Shown: positions 45,891 to 54,161 of the stretch, in pieces
Numbering within the stretch: position 1 is the first letter of the stretch
Layout of the letters: each line of letters begins with the position of its first letter
From: Marinobacter piscis
GTDB lineage: Bacteria > Pseudomonadota > Gammaproteobacteria > Pseudomonadales > Oleiphilaceae
Assembly: GCF_007671655.1 (NCBI RefSeq)
Contig: NZ_VCGX01000004.1
Span: 124,001-188,000, forward strand
Reading direction: 5' to 3'
DNA length: 64,000 nt
Program-made: the position numbers and the translations under genes
Notes under the pieces: model-generated
What the model was told of the DNA's origin: nothing
The model's input: the letters and a program-made list of their open reading frames with translations, nothing else
Database searches by the model: none

Positions 45891-46223
45891 ATGAGCCTGT
45901 TTGCAGAATATGCCATATCGGCCCTGCTTCTCTTTGGAGGTGCTTTTACTCTTATTGGCGCCATTGGTCTGGCCAGGTTACCGGATTTTTACACCCGGCT
46001 GCACGGCCCCACTAAAGCCACCACCGTTGGTGTGGGCACCATCATGCTCAGCTCTGTTATCTATTTCAGCGCCCTGGGCGAAGGGATCGATTTTTCAGAA
46101 GTTCTGATCACCGTATTTTTGCTGATGACGGCACCCGTGAGTGCTAATTTGCTGGCTAAAGCAGCTATGCACGTCAGTGTAAAAACCATGAAGGGCACGG
46201 AAGGCCAGCCCTGGGAACAGTAA
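45891..46223 (+). CDS. mrpG: Mrp antiporter subunit G
   Basis: Subunit of 110 aa from ATG 45891 (AGGAG upstream), three helices. GAIGLARLPDFYTRLHGPTKATTVG is the diagnostic MrpG block. A 54-bp gap separates it from mrpF, the only untranslated junction in the operon. It closes the operon. Confidence 0.93.
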   Translation: MSLFAEYAISALLLFGGAFTLIGAIGLARLPDFYTRLHGPTKATTVGVGTIMLSSVIYFSALGEGIDFSEVLITVFLLMTAPVSANLLAKAAMHVSVKTMKGTEGQPWEQ

Positions 46224-46263
46224 CCCCGGGCTGTTTGCCTGACGCTCCGCACTCCGGAATCTA

Positions 46264-46292
46264 TTGACAATCCCCTACGTTACGGGTTTTAT
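46264..46292 (+). promoter_or_regulatory. Candidate sigma70 promoter of the acyl-CoA ligase gene
   Basis: TTGACA (46264-46269) and TTTTAT (46287-46292) are separated by 17 bp. The -35 is perfect, the -10 weak (TATGTA three bases further on would give 20 bp spacing). A CCTAC...GTAGG dyad spans the spacer and -10 and could be an operator. Confidence 0.45.
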
Positions 46293-46349
46293 GTAGGATT
46301 GAGTCAACTTCCCATACAACGCTAATAAACCGATAAGGGGACGTCAGTC

Positions 46350-47993
46350 ATGTCACAGACAAAAATCTTGCCCGCAGCTAAAAATGCGCACCAGTATCCA
46401 CTGCTTATCAAGCAACTGCTGCTTTCAGGGCCGAGGTTTTCTCCAGACCAGGAAATTGTGTACGCCAATCGCAGCAAGTACACCTATAAGGATCTGGTTG
46501 AACGCATAAACCGGCTTGCAAATGCTCTCACTGAAGCCGGGGTCAAGCCTGGCGATACCGTGGCCGTCATGGACTGGGATACACCCCGCTACCTGGAATG
46601 CTTCTTTGCCATTCCCATGATGGGCGCTGTGTTGCATACCATCAACGTACGCCTGTCACCGGAACAGATTGTTTACACCATGAACCACGCAGAAGATGAC
46701 GTGGTGCTGGTACACGATGACTTCCTGCCAATTCTGGAAGGCGTACGCGACGATATTAAAACGGTTAAAACTTATATCCAGCTCAGCGACGAAGACACAG
46801 CACAAGAAACCGAGCTGGAAACAGTCGGGGAGTACGAAGCGCTTCTGGCCAACGCAGCATCAGAGTTTGATTTCCCGGACTTTGATGAAAACAGCGTCGC
46901 AACCACATTCTACACCACAGGTACGACAGGCAACCCCAAAGGGGTGTTCTTCAGTCATCGCCAGCTGGTTTTACATACACTGACCATGACCGGCTCCCTG
47001 GCTGCCAGTGATGAAATGCCGCTGTTGCGGTCTTCATCGGTTTACATGCCGATTACCCCGATGTTCCACGTGCATGCCTGGGGTGTGCCCTATGCAGCGA
47101 CCCTGATGGGCATCAAGCAGGTTTATCCGGGGCGCTATGAGCCCGAACTGCTGGTAGACCTGCTCAAAGAACACGACGTTACCTTCTCACACTGCGTGCC
47201 AACCATTATGCAAATGATGATGGCCACCGACTCCATCAAAACTGCAGACCTGAGCAACTGGCACGTGCTGATCGGCGGCAGCGCCCTGCCTAAAGGCCTG
47301 TGCGATGCGGGTGCGCAACTGGGGATTCGCATGTACACCGGTTACGGCATGTCGGAAACCTGTCCGCTGCTCAGCGCAACTCACCTCACGCCGGAAGATC
47401 TTGAGCTGCCCCTGGAGCAGCAGACCGCCAAACGTGTCAAAACCGGCATTGCAATGCCCATGGTGGAGCTGGAGATTGTTGACCCTTCAGGCAACCCTGT
47501 TCCTCACGATGGCGAGGCTAAAGGGGAAATTGTGGCCCGGGCCCCGTGGCTTACCCAGAACTATATAAAGGAACCGGCCAAAGGCGAGGAACTCTGGGAA
47601 GGCGGCTGGCTGCATACGGGGGATGTCGCCTCTATGGAGCCGGATAACACAATTACCATCAAGGATCGCATCAAGGACGTGATCAAAACCGGTGGCGAGT
47701 GGTTGTCCTCTCTGGACCTGGAAAGTCTCATCAGCCAGCATCCGGCCGTGGCAAGTGCTGCTGTTGTCGGTGTTCCGGATGAGAAATGGGGTGAAAGGCC
47801 TTATGCACTGGTCACCCTGAACGCCGGCGAGCAGGCAACGGCTGAGGATATACAGCAACACCTGATGCAGTATGTTGAGAAAGGTGAAATCAACAAGTGG
47901 GCCATCCCCTCACAGATTGATTTTGCCGAAGATATCCCGAAAACAAGTGTTGGCAAGATCAACAAGAAGCTGATTCGCGATCAGCTTACCTAA
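46350..47993 (+). CDS. Fatty-acid/3-methylmercaptopropionate-type CoA ligase (AlkK/DmdB-like)
   Basis: AMP-forming acyl-CoA ligase of 547 aa. FYTTGTTGNPKGVFFSHR (about residue 188), MFHVHAWGVPYAATLMG, YTGYGMSETCPLLS and LHTGDVASMEPDNTITIKDRIKDVIKTGGEW are intact. Length and the MFHVHAWG block place it with AlkK and DmdB ligases of medium-chain acids and methylmercaptopropionate. The DmdC-like dehydrogenase at 37988 would act on its products. Transcribed alone, with its own likely promoter and a terminator. Confidence 0.88.
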   Translation: MSQTKILPAAKNAHQYPLLIKQLLLSGPRFSPDQEIVYANRSKYTYKDLVERINRLANALTEAGVKPGDTVAVMDWDTPRYLECFFAIPMMGAVLHTINVRLSPEQIVYTMNHAEDDVVLVHDDFLPILEGVRDDIKTVKTYIQLSDEDTAQETELETVGEYEALLANAASEFDFPDFDENSVATTFYTTGTTGNPKGVFFSHRQLVLHTLTMTGSLAASDEMPLLRSSSVYMPITPMFHVHAWGVPYAATLMGIKQVYPGRYEPELLVDLLKEHDVTFSHCVPTIMQMMMATDSIKTADLSNWHVLIGGSALPKGLCDAGAQLGIRMYTGYGMSETCPLLSATHLTPEDLELPLEQQTAKRVKTGIAMPMVELEIVDPSGNPVPHDGEAKGEIVARAPWLTQNYIKEPAKGEELWEGGWLHTGDVASMEPDNTITIKDRIKDVIKTGGEWLSSLDLESLISQHPAVASAAVVGVPDEKWGERPYALVTLNAGEQATAEDIQQHLMQYVEKGEINKWAIPSQIDFAEDIPKTSVGKINKKLIRDQLT

Positions 47994-48006
47994 AAAGACC
48001 CGACAC

Positions 48007-48046
48007 AAAAATAGCCCGCAGGAACACCCTGCGGGCTATTTTTTAT
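48007..48046. terminator. Bidirectional intrinsic terminator
   Basis: A 12-bp stem ATAGCCCGCAGG/CCTGCGGGCTAT (48011-48022, 48028-48039) has a 5-nt loop, preceded by AAAA and followed by TTTTT. It separates the converging ligase and yciH genes. Confidence 0.92.
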
Positions 48047-48053
48047 TTGCCTT

Positions 48054-48410
48054 TCAGCCCCCGGAGCGTTTCACAACCCACCCTTTCTGCTCAAGAAGCG
48101 GAACCAGCACATCCCGCTGATCTCCCTGTATTTCAACCACACCGTCTTTGACTGTGCCCCCGGTGCCGCATTTGGCCTTGAGTACTTTGGCGTAGGCTTT
48201 CAGTTCTTTATCGTTCAGCGGAATACCGGTAATCAGCGTGACGCCCTTGCCTTTCCGCCCTTTGGTTTCACGGCTTACCCGCACCACTCCATCACCAGCC
48301 GGCCGCTGTGTCTGGTGACAGGTACAGTCATCAACCGGGTTGCGACATTCAGGGCACATACGCCCCTGCTCCGTTGAAAATACCAGACCACCTGACGATT
48401 TCCTGCTCAT
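48054..48410 (-). CDS. yciH: SUI1/eIF1-family translation factor YciH
   Basis: Small basic protein of 118 aa. The C-terminal SUI1 domain includes GVTLITGIPLNDKELKAYAKVLKAKCGTGGTVKDGVVEIQGDQRD, the eIF1-like core. The N-terminal part has CPECRNPVDDCTC, a possible metal ribbon (CxxC...CxC). E. coli YciH affects start-codon fidelity. It overlaps the upstream lipoprotein gene by ATGA. Confidence 0.93.
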   Translation of the reverse strand: MSRKSSGGLVFSTEQGRMCPECRNPVDDCTCHQTQRPAGDGVVRVSRETKGRKGKGVTLITGIPLNDKELKAYAKVLKAKCGTGGTVKDGVVEIQGDQRDVLVPLLEQKGWVVKRSGG

Positions 48411-48943
48411 TTGTCCTCCAGCCCGGGTGGGTACTTTTTAAACATTTCCGCGACCACCTCGTCGATCAGTTTACGGCGGGTTTCCGGAGACTGGTTTTCG
48501 TTAAGGTATCGGCGGCTGGCTGCACGCCATACAACCTCTTCCGAGCTTTGGTCTGCCAGCTCTACCACCAGCTTACCCTCGGTTACCTCCCGCACAGGTG
48601 GCGGTGTTGAAAGCCCCCACCCAAAATTGCCGGTTCCGAAACCAAAACCAAGACCCAGCCCGGACTGCTCCAGGCGTTCCTGCTCTACAATCCGCCAGTT
48701 CACCAACAGGTCAGCTTCCGGCACATCCACCTTGCGCATTGCCTTGCGGGTGAATTCCCGCTCAACGGCCTTCCGGACCCGGTTTCCATCCAGGGATATA
48801 AATGATGCGCTGCCAGCATCAGGGGCAAACGCCCAGGATGAGTAATTGCCAAAAACCACGGATGAGTTGTAATCAGTGACGACCTTACTGGCGCACCCGG
48901 TCATGGCCAGGGTGATCAGCACTACCATCAGTACACGTGCCAT
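48407..48943 (-). CDS. DUF4136 lipoprotein
   Basis: Lipoprotein of 178 aa from ATG 48943 (AAGGAG 7 bp upstream; the frame is open to 48988). Lipobox MTGC (Cys ~17). DUF4136 pattern with FGNYSSWAFAP, ADLLVNWRIVEQERLE, a glycine/phenylalanine-rich GLGLGFGFGTGNFGWG and a C-terminal helix. Role unknown; many members are envelope lipoproteins. Coupled to yciH. Confidence 0.87.
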   Translation of the reverse strand: MARVLMVVLITLAMTGCASKVVTDYNSSVVFGNYSSWAFAPDAGSASFISLDGNRVRKAVEREFTRKAMRKVDVPEADLLVNWRIVEQERLEQSGLGLGFGFGTGNFGWGLSTPPPVREVTEGKLVVELADQSSEEVVWRAASRRYLNENQSPETRRKLIDEVVAEMFKKYPPGLEDK

Positions 48944-49017
48944 TGCCTGCTCCTTAATTTCTGCGAGTCCTGACATCAGTATACGCACAAGACACGGATG
49001 CGCCGGTTTCTGCCAGC

Positions 49018-49638
49018 TCAGGTTTCAAAACGGTAATCCAGTTTATGAGATTCGCAAAACCCCGAAAAAGCGTCAACCTGATCCTCCGGTACCAGCACTC
49101 GTGCAGTAACACGCGCGCCATAGTCGATGGACTCCAGCTCGGCCGCATTGAGCTCACACCAGTGACGCAGTGGCTGTTCATCCGCAAAGCCCATGGACAC
49201 ATCAACCGCGGTGAGTGGCTTGTGATGAACCCTGCCGACCTCTGACAGCACACTCTCAGCAGCGCCGGCATACGCTCTTACCAGCCCGCCGGCACCCAGC
49301 TTAATGCCCCCAAAATAGCGGATGACCATCACCAGTACGTCACCCATGTCCTTGTGCTGAATCACATTGAGAATCGGCTTTCCGGCCGTTCCCGAGGGCT
49401 CACCGTCATCGTTCATTGCAGCTTCAGCGGCTGAGCCGGGGCGCCCGATCTGATACGCCCAGCAAATGTGCCGGGCATCCGGATGGTCCTGGTGCGCCTT
49501 TTCCAGCCAGGTTTTTACTTCATCCCGGTCATTTACAGGCGCAACCCGGGCAATAAACCGGCTCTTTTTGATTTCAGTTTCGCGCTCCAGGAAGCTTGCC
49601 GGTATCGGATAATCTTTTTTCATGATCGAATTTGTCAT
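49018..49638 (-). CDS. yigZ: YigZ/IMPACT-family protein
   Basis: UPF0029 protein of 206 aa from ATG 49638, which lies just after the kinase stop and overlaps a GAGGAG site; ATG 49623 is an alternative. N-terminal Impact domain: EIKKSRFIARVAPV, DARHICWAYQIG, NDDGEPSGTAGKPIL, VMVIRYFGGIKLGAGGLVRAY. C-terminal DUF1949 domain follows. Linked to translation or stress responses in relatives. Probably translated by coupling with the sensor kinase. Confidence 0.9.
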   Translation of the reverse strand: MTNSIMKKDYPIPASFLERETEIKKSRFIARVAPVNDRDEVKTWLEKAHQDHPDARHICWAYQIGRPGSAAEAAMNDDGEPSGTAGKPILNVIQHKDMGDVLVMVIRYFGGIKLGAGGLVRAYAGAAESVLSEVGRVHHKPLTAVDVSMGFADEQPLRHWCELNAAELESIDYGARVTARVLVPEDQVDAFSGFCESHKLDYRFET

Positions 49639-49642
49639 CTCC

Positions 49643-50959
49643 TCAGTTAACAGCAAAAACCGGCAACTGCACCACAAGCTCCAGGCCGCCCTGTTCTCGA
49701 TTGCTCGCAGTTATACGCCCGTCGTGGGCCAGAACTATGTCTTTTGCAATTGCCAGGCCCAGCCCCCAGCCGCTACTTCCTCTGGATTCATCCGCCTGAA
49801 AAAACGGCTCAAAAAGATGCTCCAGGCTATCTTCTTTAACACCTGGCCCCTCATCGGCAACCGTCAGGTTCAGCCAGCCTGAAGACAGTGTCAGAGAAAT
49901 ACGAACCGCTTTCCCCGGTGGTGTATGATCCAGCGCATTCAACACAACATTCTCCATGGCCCGATGCAGCAGGCCTGCATCTCCCAGCACAGATACACCG
50001 GTTGTTTCAGGTGCTGAATGCAGCCTGCAGTCTACCCCTCTGTGTCTGGCATCAGACGCCCCATCCTGCAAAACCTGATTCAGCACCTCCAAAGGCCGGA
50101 GCGGCTCGCGGGCAATATCACCACCCTGTCCCGTAACCCGGTAGAGCGTCAGTATTTGCGCGGTCATGGCCTCAAGTCTTTCATTCTGGCGCAGGATACT
50201 CGCCATCAAATCAGCGTCCGCACCGTCGTCACTGGCCAGTTCAATGGCAATACGCTGGCGCGCCAGCGGCGTTCGTAAATCATGGGAGATATCCCGTAAC
50301 AGCTGCTTTTGCCGGTCCAGCAGGGTGCAAAGCTGGTCCGTCATTGTATTAAACGCGGTTGCCAGGTGCCCTATCTCATCGCGCCGGGCGGCGATACGCT
50401 CATTTACCCGCAATTCTTTGTTACCCGCTGCAATAGCCTCTGCCGTTGCCTCCATATACCGCACAGGTCGCGATACAAAACGTGCAATCAACCAGCACGC
50501 GAGGGTGATCAGCACAAACGTTAATGCCATTTCCACAAGCCGGAAAACCCGGGGCTCCAGCCAGCCCTGTCCGTGCATTTTCGGCCAGGCAACCAGCCGG
50601 TATCCGTCGCTCAGTTCGATAATTGTGGGCTTTTGCCGATACCATCCGGAATTGAGCCGGGTGCGGATAGCCGCAGGCAGGCGGCTGTCGTCATCTGCAT
50701 CTATCATGATCAGATGCAACCCCAGCTCATGGCCCTGCGTCTTCAAAAACCGATGGGCGGCGCTTCTGCCACGATCCTGTCGAATGGCCGTCACTTCAAA
50801 ACCGAGACCGCGCAGCTCAAGCTGGCGTTCGATCGCTGCACGCTCTCGGTCCAGTAATAAAGCCGAGGCCAGCCCACTCAAAAGCATAGCGGCGGCCATG
50901 GCCAGCCAGATCAGTATAAAAATCCGCCAGAACAGCGGAATCATCAGCCGTCCCTTCAT
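49643..50959 (-). CDS. CpxA-like sensor histidine kinase
   Basis: Envelope-stress-type kinase of 438 aa: TM1 (about residues 9-35), a periplasmic domain of about 100 residues, TM2 (about 145-165), HAMP, HisKA with LLRDISHDLRTPLARQR (phospho-His ~ residue 242) and an ATPase domain with NALDHTPPG, DEGPGV and GSSGWGLGLAIAK. It overlaps the response-regulator stop by 4 nt. The neighbouring Spy/CpxP-like gene supports a Cpx-type function. Confidence 0.9.
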   Translation of the reverse strand: MKGRLMIPLFWRIFILIWLAMAAAMLLSGLASALLLDRERAAIERQLELRGLGFEVTAIRQDRGRSAAHRFLKTQGHELGLHLIMIDADDDSRLPAAIRTRLNSGWYRQKPTIIELSDGYRLVAWPKMHGQGWLEPRVFRLVEMALTFVLITLACWLIARFVSRPVRYMEATAEAIAAGNKELRVNERIAARRDEIGHLATAFNTMTDQLCTLLDRQKQLLRDISHDLRTPLARQRIAIELASDDGADADLMASILRQNERLEAMTAQILTLYRVTGQGGDIAREPLRPLEVLNQVLQDGASDARHRGVDCRLHSAPETTGVSVLGDAGLLHRAMENVVLNALDHTPPGKAVRISLTLSSGWLNLTVADEGPGVKEDSLEHLFEPFFQADESRGSSGWGLGLAIAKDIVLAHDGRITASNREQGGLELVVQLPVFAVN

Positions 50960-51642
50960 GCGGGCAACCTATAGCTGTAACCGAGGCCACGAACTGTCTC
51001 GATTCGTGGCGGGTCGTCGTTGCCCAGCTTTTTACGCAGATTACTGATGTGCATGTCCAGCGTCCGGTCGTAAGCTTCCAGGCGCCGCCCCAGTGCCCAC
51101 TGCATCAGATCGGTTTTACGCACAACACTGCCCGCGCGGGCAAGCAGCACCTGTAAAATTTCATATTCCGTTGCCGTCAGGTCCAGCACCTTCTCATCCT
51201 GATACACCCGACGCTGCTCAGGCTCCAGGCGAAGGTCACCGTAGTTCTGGCCCGCATCCACATCCGTATGCTGCTCCCAGGCTATCCGGCGCAGTAAAGC
51301 CTGCAGCCGTGCAACCAGTTCCCGGGGGTTACAGGGCTTGGGAATATAATCATCCGCACCCACTTCAAAACCCACGATGCGATCGGTTTCATCGCCACGG
51401 GCTGTCAGCAGGATAACGGGCAGATGCGTACTGGCCCGTAACTGGCGAAGCACTTCCAGGCCGTTAATGTCAGGCAGCATGATATCCAGCACCACTATGT
51501 CGCAGTTCTGACCCAGTGCCAGAGCCAGACCATCTTCGCCGTTAGCTGCCTCACGCACCTGAAACCCCTGATTGCTGAGGTAACGGGCCAGCAGGACCCG
51601 CAGCTCTTCATCGTCCTCAATCAGTAATACCCGGTCTTGCAT
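50956..51642 (-). CDS. CpxR-like response regulator (OmpR family)
   Basis: OmpR-type regulator of 228 aa from ATG 51642 (GGAGG 5 bp upstream). Receiver with VLLIEDDEEL and phospho-acceptor VVLDIMLPDINGLEVL; C-terminal winged helix with LTATEYEILQVLLARAGSVVRKTDLMQWALGRRLEAYDRTLDMHISNLRKKLG. Divergent from the His/Met-rich periplasmic protein gene. The intergenic region holds phased GTAAA/TTTAC repeats resembling CpxR sites. Confidence 0.9.
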   Translation of the reverse strand: MQDRVLLIEDDEELRVLLARYLSNQGFQVREAANGEDGLALALGQNCDIVVLDIMLPDINGLEVLRQLRASTHLPVILLTARGDETDRIVGFEVGADDYIPKPCNPRELVARLQALLRRIAWEQHTDVDAGQNYGDLRLEPEQRRVYQDEKVLDLTATEYEILQVLLARAGSVVRKTDLMQWALGRRLEAYDRTLDMHISNLRKKLGNDDPPRIETVRGLGYSYRLPA

Positions 51643-51727
51643 CCCCGCCTCCATAAGCCGATTCTGGGCTTTAACAAGTGCAAGTCTATCATGCTGCCAT
51701 CACTGATATTTGCTAGCATGGCCGGGC

Positions 51728-51764
51728 TTTACAGAACCTTTACCAGCCATTGACGGCCTTTTAC
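51728..51764. promoter_or_regulatory. Phased TTTAC repeats, candidate CpxR boxes
   Basis: TTTAC occurs at 51728, 51739 and 51760, with starts spaced 11 and 21 bp, about one and two helical turns. The first pair has GTAAA-N6-GTAAA form on the minus strand, the usual CpxR recognition pattern. It lies between cpxR-like and the periplasmic protein gene. Confidence 0.55.
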
Positions 51765-51850
51765 ATTGCAGCAGGTATGATGGTCACATCGATTAAGGAG
51801 CCGCATCTGATGCAGGCTTAAACGCAAACGGACTTACCAGAGGTACTATT

Positions 51851-52306
51851 ATGAAAACCCGAAAACCAGCCATTGTAACTGCCATGCTTGCTTCTGCCCT
51901 GTTAGTAGCCAGCCCTCTTACCCTGGCCCAGGGCCAGAACAACGAGGCCCGAAATCTCGACAGCCCCCGCCATCATATGCAAGGCCAGGGCCGGCACATG
52001 GAGGGCCAGCGGCAGCAAATGCGGGGACACGACCAGCACATGCAGGGCCGGCGCCAGCAAATGATGACAAAAGAGCAGCGAGCGCAACATCAGGCACAAC
52101 GCCAGGCTCAGCACCAGCAGCAGTTGCTGGACCGCCAGGAGAGCCTGTTAAAGCGTCAGGAAGAGATCGCAGACCGTCTGAATCTGAACGACGAACAACG
52201 CAAGACCTGGAAGCAGATCCAGAAGGAGCAGGCCATGGAGCGCCAGAAGCGCATGATCGAAAGACAGTCTGAAATGCAGGAGCGCCGCATGCAGATGCAG
52301 AATTAA
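51851..52306 (+). CDS. Spy/CpxP-like periplasmic protein rich in His, Gln and Met
   Basis: Exported protein of 151 aa, signal peptide ending near SPLTLAQGQ. The mature N-terminal half is a degenerate repeat rich in H, Q, M, G and R (HHMQGQGRHMEGQRQQMRGHDQHMQ), with HM pairs at regular intervals that could bind metal ions such as copper. The second half is a charged amphipathic helix with ADRLNLNDEQRKTWKQIQ, reminiscent of the LTxxQ element of Spy/CpxP (here LNDEQ). Position beside a CpxRA-like system supports a periplasmic chaperone or stress sensor. Confidence 0.75.
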   Translation: MKTRKPAIVTAMLASALLVASPLTLAQGQNNEARNLDSPRHHMQGQGRHMEGQRQQMRGHDQHMQGRRQQMMTKEQRAQHQAQRQAQHQQQLLDRQESLLKRQEEIADRLNLNDEQRKTWKQIQKEQAMERQKRMIERQSEMQERRMQMQN

Positions 52307-52331
52307 GTCTGCTGATGCGTTTGCCCTAACC

Positions 52332-53531
52332 ATGTTCAAGGCACCTTCTGATGATTCACTGACCACGATCAGTGGCCCGGCTGACTGCCGGGTCACTGTG
52401 TGTCATTCAATCCAGGATATTTCCAGGGCCGACTGGCAACGGCTGGCCGGCCCGGATAACCCGTTTCTGCGCTATGAGTTTTTCCAGGCGCTGGAGCAGA
52501 CAGGCTGCACGGCCCGGGAGACCGGTTGGCATCCCAGCCACCTGGTTCTCCACCAGCAGGATCGTATTACCGGAATCATTCCGGCTTTCCTGAAAAACCA
52601 CTCCCGCGGCGAATATGTATTCGACTTTGCCTGGGCTCAGGCGTATGAACGCTACGGCCAGCCCTACTACCCCAAACTTGTAAGTGCCGTTCCTTTTACG
52701 CCTTCTCAGGGCCCGAGATTGCTGCTGGACGAACAACTGCGCAGAACTCTTGATGGGCCAGGCATCCAAGATCTTCTGGACCTGGTCATCAGGCAACTGG
52801 GCGCCCACTCCTGGCACCTGTTGTTTCCTGACGACCAGGACCAGCAGCTCCTGGAACATGAAAACCAGCTACACCGGCTGGGTTGCCAGTTCCACTGGCA
52901 CAACCGGGGCTTCAACTGTTTCGATGATTTTCTGGGTGAACTTACCTCAAGGAAACGCAAATCCATTCGTAAGGAACGCCGGCAGGTAGCCGAACAGGGC
53001 ATTACCTTCGCCCGGCTCCATGGGCATGAGATTCCGGACCATGTTCTTGCGGCGTTTTATGTGTTCTACCAGGCTACCTACCTGAAACACGGCCAACACC
53101 CTTACCTGAACCGGCGTTTCTTTGAGCAGTTACAGGCAACCATGCCGGAACACCTGCACTTGATCATGGCGGTAAAAGACGGGGAGATGATCGCTGGGGC
53201 ATTGTTTCTGAGCAGTGACACGACTCTTTACGGTCGTTACTGGGGGTGCCTGGAGGAGTACAGCCACCTGCACTTTGAGACCTGTTACTACCAGGGCATT
53301 GAACTGGCGATCGAGCTGAACCTCCAGACTTTTGACGCAGGTGCACAGGGAGAGCACAAGCTGGTACGAGGCTTCGAGCCCGTGTTAACCCACTCCTGGC
53401 ACGGAATCGACCATCCGGGATTCCATGACGCTATCGAAGCTTTCACATTTGAGGAGGCAGAACACGTCCGGCGCTATTACGCTGACGCCGTAAGCGTACT
53501 GCCCTTCCGGCAAGACAACGGAGCCGGGTAA
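52332..53531 (+). CDS. COG3146/DUF482 FemAB/GNAT-like acyltransferase
   Basis: Protein of 399 aa. NPFLRYEFFQALEQTGC, FDFAWAQAYERYGQPYYPKLVSAVPFTPSQGPRLL, KRKSIRKERRQV, and TLYGRYWGCLEEYSHLHFETCYYQGIE with QGEHKLVRGFEP identify the DUF482 family, proposed to be peptidyl-transfer or GNAT-fold enzymes linked to cell-envelope synthesis. No signal peptide. It follows the Spy-like gene by 25 bp, without a good Shine-Dalgarno. Confidence 0.87.
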   Translation: MFKAPSDDSLTTISGPADCRVTVCHSIQDISRADWQRLAGPDNPFLRYEFFQALEQTGCTARETGWHPSHLVLHQQDRITGIIPAFLKNHSRGEYVFDFAWAQAYERYGQPYYPKLVSAVPFTPSQGPRLLLDEQLRRTLDGPGIQDLLDLVIRQLGAHSWHLLFPDDQDQQLLEHENQLHRLGCQFHWHNRGFNCFDDFLGELTSRKRKSIRKERRQVAEQGITFARLHGHEIPDHVLAAFYVFYQATYLKHGQHPYLNRRFFEQLQATMPEHLHLIMAVKDGEMIAGALFLSSDTTLYGRYWGCLEEYSHLHFETCYYQGIELAIELNLQTFDAGAQGEHKLVRGFEPVLTHSWHGIDHPGFHDAIEAFTFEEAEHVRRYYADAVSVLPFRQDNGAG

Positions 53532-53556
53532 GTTTTAGCCCGAGGCCCCGGCTCCG
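53519..53556 (+). terminator. Possible terminator hairpin overlapping the end of the COG3146 gene
   Basis: A 10-bp stem CGGAGCCGGG/CCCGGCTCCG (53519-53528, 53547-53556) has an 18-nt loop and spans the stop codon. No T tract follows, so function as an intrinsic terminator is uncertain. It lies between converging genes. Confidence 0.4.
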
Positions 53557-53568
53557 TATTAACCTATT

Positions 53569-53781
53569 CTAGCCTTCAATCCGGAAACCTATGTTCAGTG
53601 ACACCTGATAGTGACCAACCTTGCCATCAACAATGTGTCCACGGGTTTCCGTTACTTCAAACCACTGCATGTTCTCAATACTTTTGGCTGACTCTGCGAG
53701 TGCGTTTTCTATAGCATTCTCGATACTCGTCTCAGAGGAACCTATGATCTCCACTTTTTTATAAACGTGATTATCAGACAT
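53569..53781 (-). CDS. Dodecin
   Basis: Flavin-storage dodecin, 70 aa, from ATG 53781 (AGGAGC upstream). VYKKVEIIGSSETSIENAIENALAESAKSIENMQWFEVTETRGHI has the family helix and the Trp that stacks on flavin. It would form a dodecameric cytosolic shell binding FMN or riboflavin. Transcribed alone. Confidence 0.94.
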   Translation of the reverse strand: MSDNHVYKKVEIIGSSETSIENAIENALAESAKSIENMQWFEVTETRGHIVDGKVGHYQVSLNIGFRIEG

Positions 53782-53849
53782 TCGAAAGCTCCTGCACTTG
53801 ATGACCTTCACCAAAAGCCTATAAGACAAATCCGGTTCCGGCAAATGAC

Positions 53850-54161
53850 TCAGACAAGATAGCGCACCAGTGCTGCCGCGAGGATGCCGGCAGATATGGC
53901 AGGCAGAGGTTTCTTCAGAGCTAACATCACCACCGTCGTCACCGACAATGCCGCCAAAGCGCCTGCATCGCCAGCAAACGCCATAGGCACAACAATGGCG
54001 ATAAGGACCGAACTGGCCATGGTATTGATAAAGCTTTCAACGCGCGGGCTTATCCGCACGAAGGACATGGCAAAGACGCCCCCGAGCCTGGTCACCAGAG
54101 TGACCAGCGTCATAATCACGATCAGTGCCAGAACACCGGCGGTCGTAGTCTCAATGGTCAT
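53850..54161 (-). CDS. AzlD-family branched-chain amino-acid export subunit
   Basis: Small membrane protein of 103 aa with four hydrophobic segments; matches the AzlD/YgaH partner subunit. VTLVTRLGGVF is the family N-terminal motif. Overlaps azlC-like by 4 nt. Probable exporter of leucine, isoleucine or valine together with the AzlC-like partner. Confidence 0.88.
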   Translation of the reverse strand: MTIETTTAGVLALIVIMTLVTLVTRLGGVFAMSFVRISPRVESFINTMASSVLIAIVVPMAFAGDAGALAALSVTTVVMLALKKPLPAISAGILAAALVRYLV

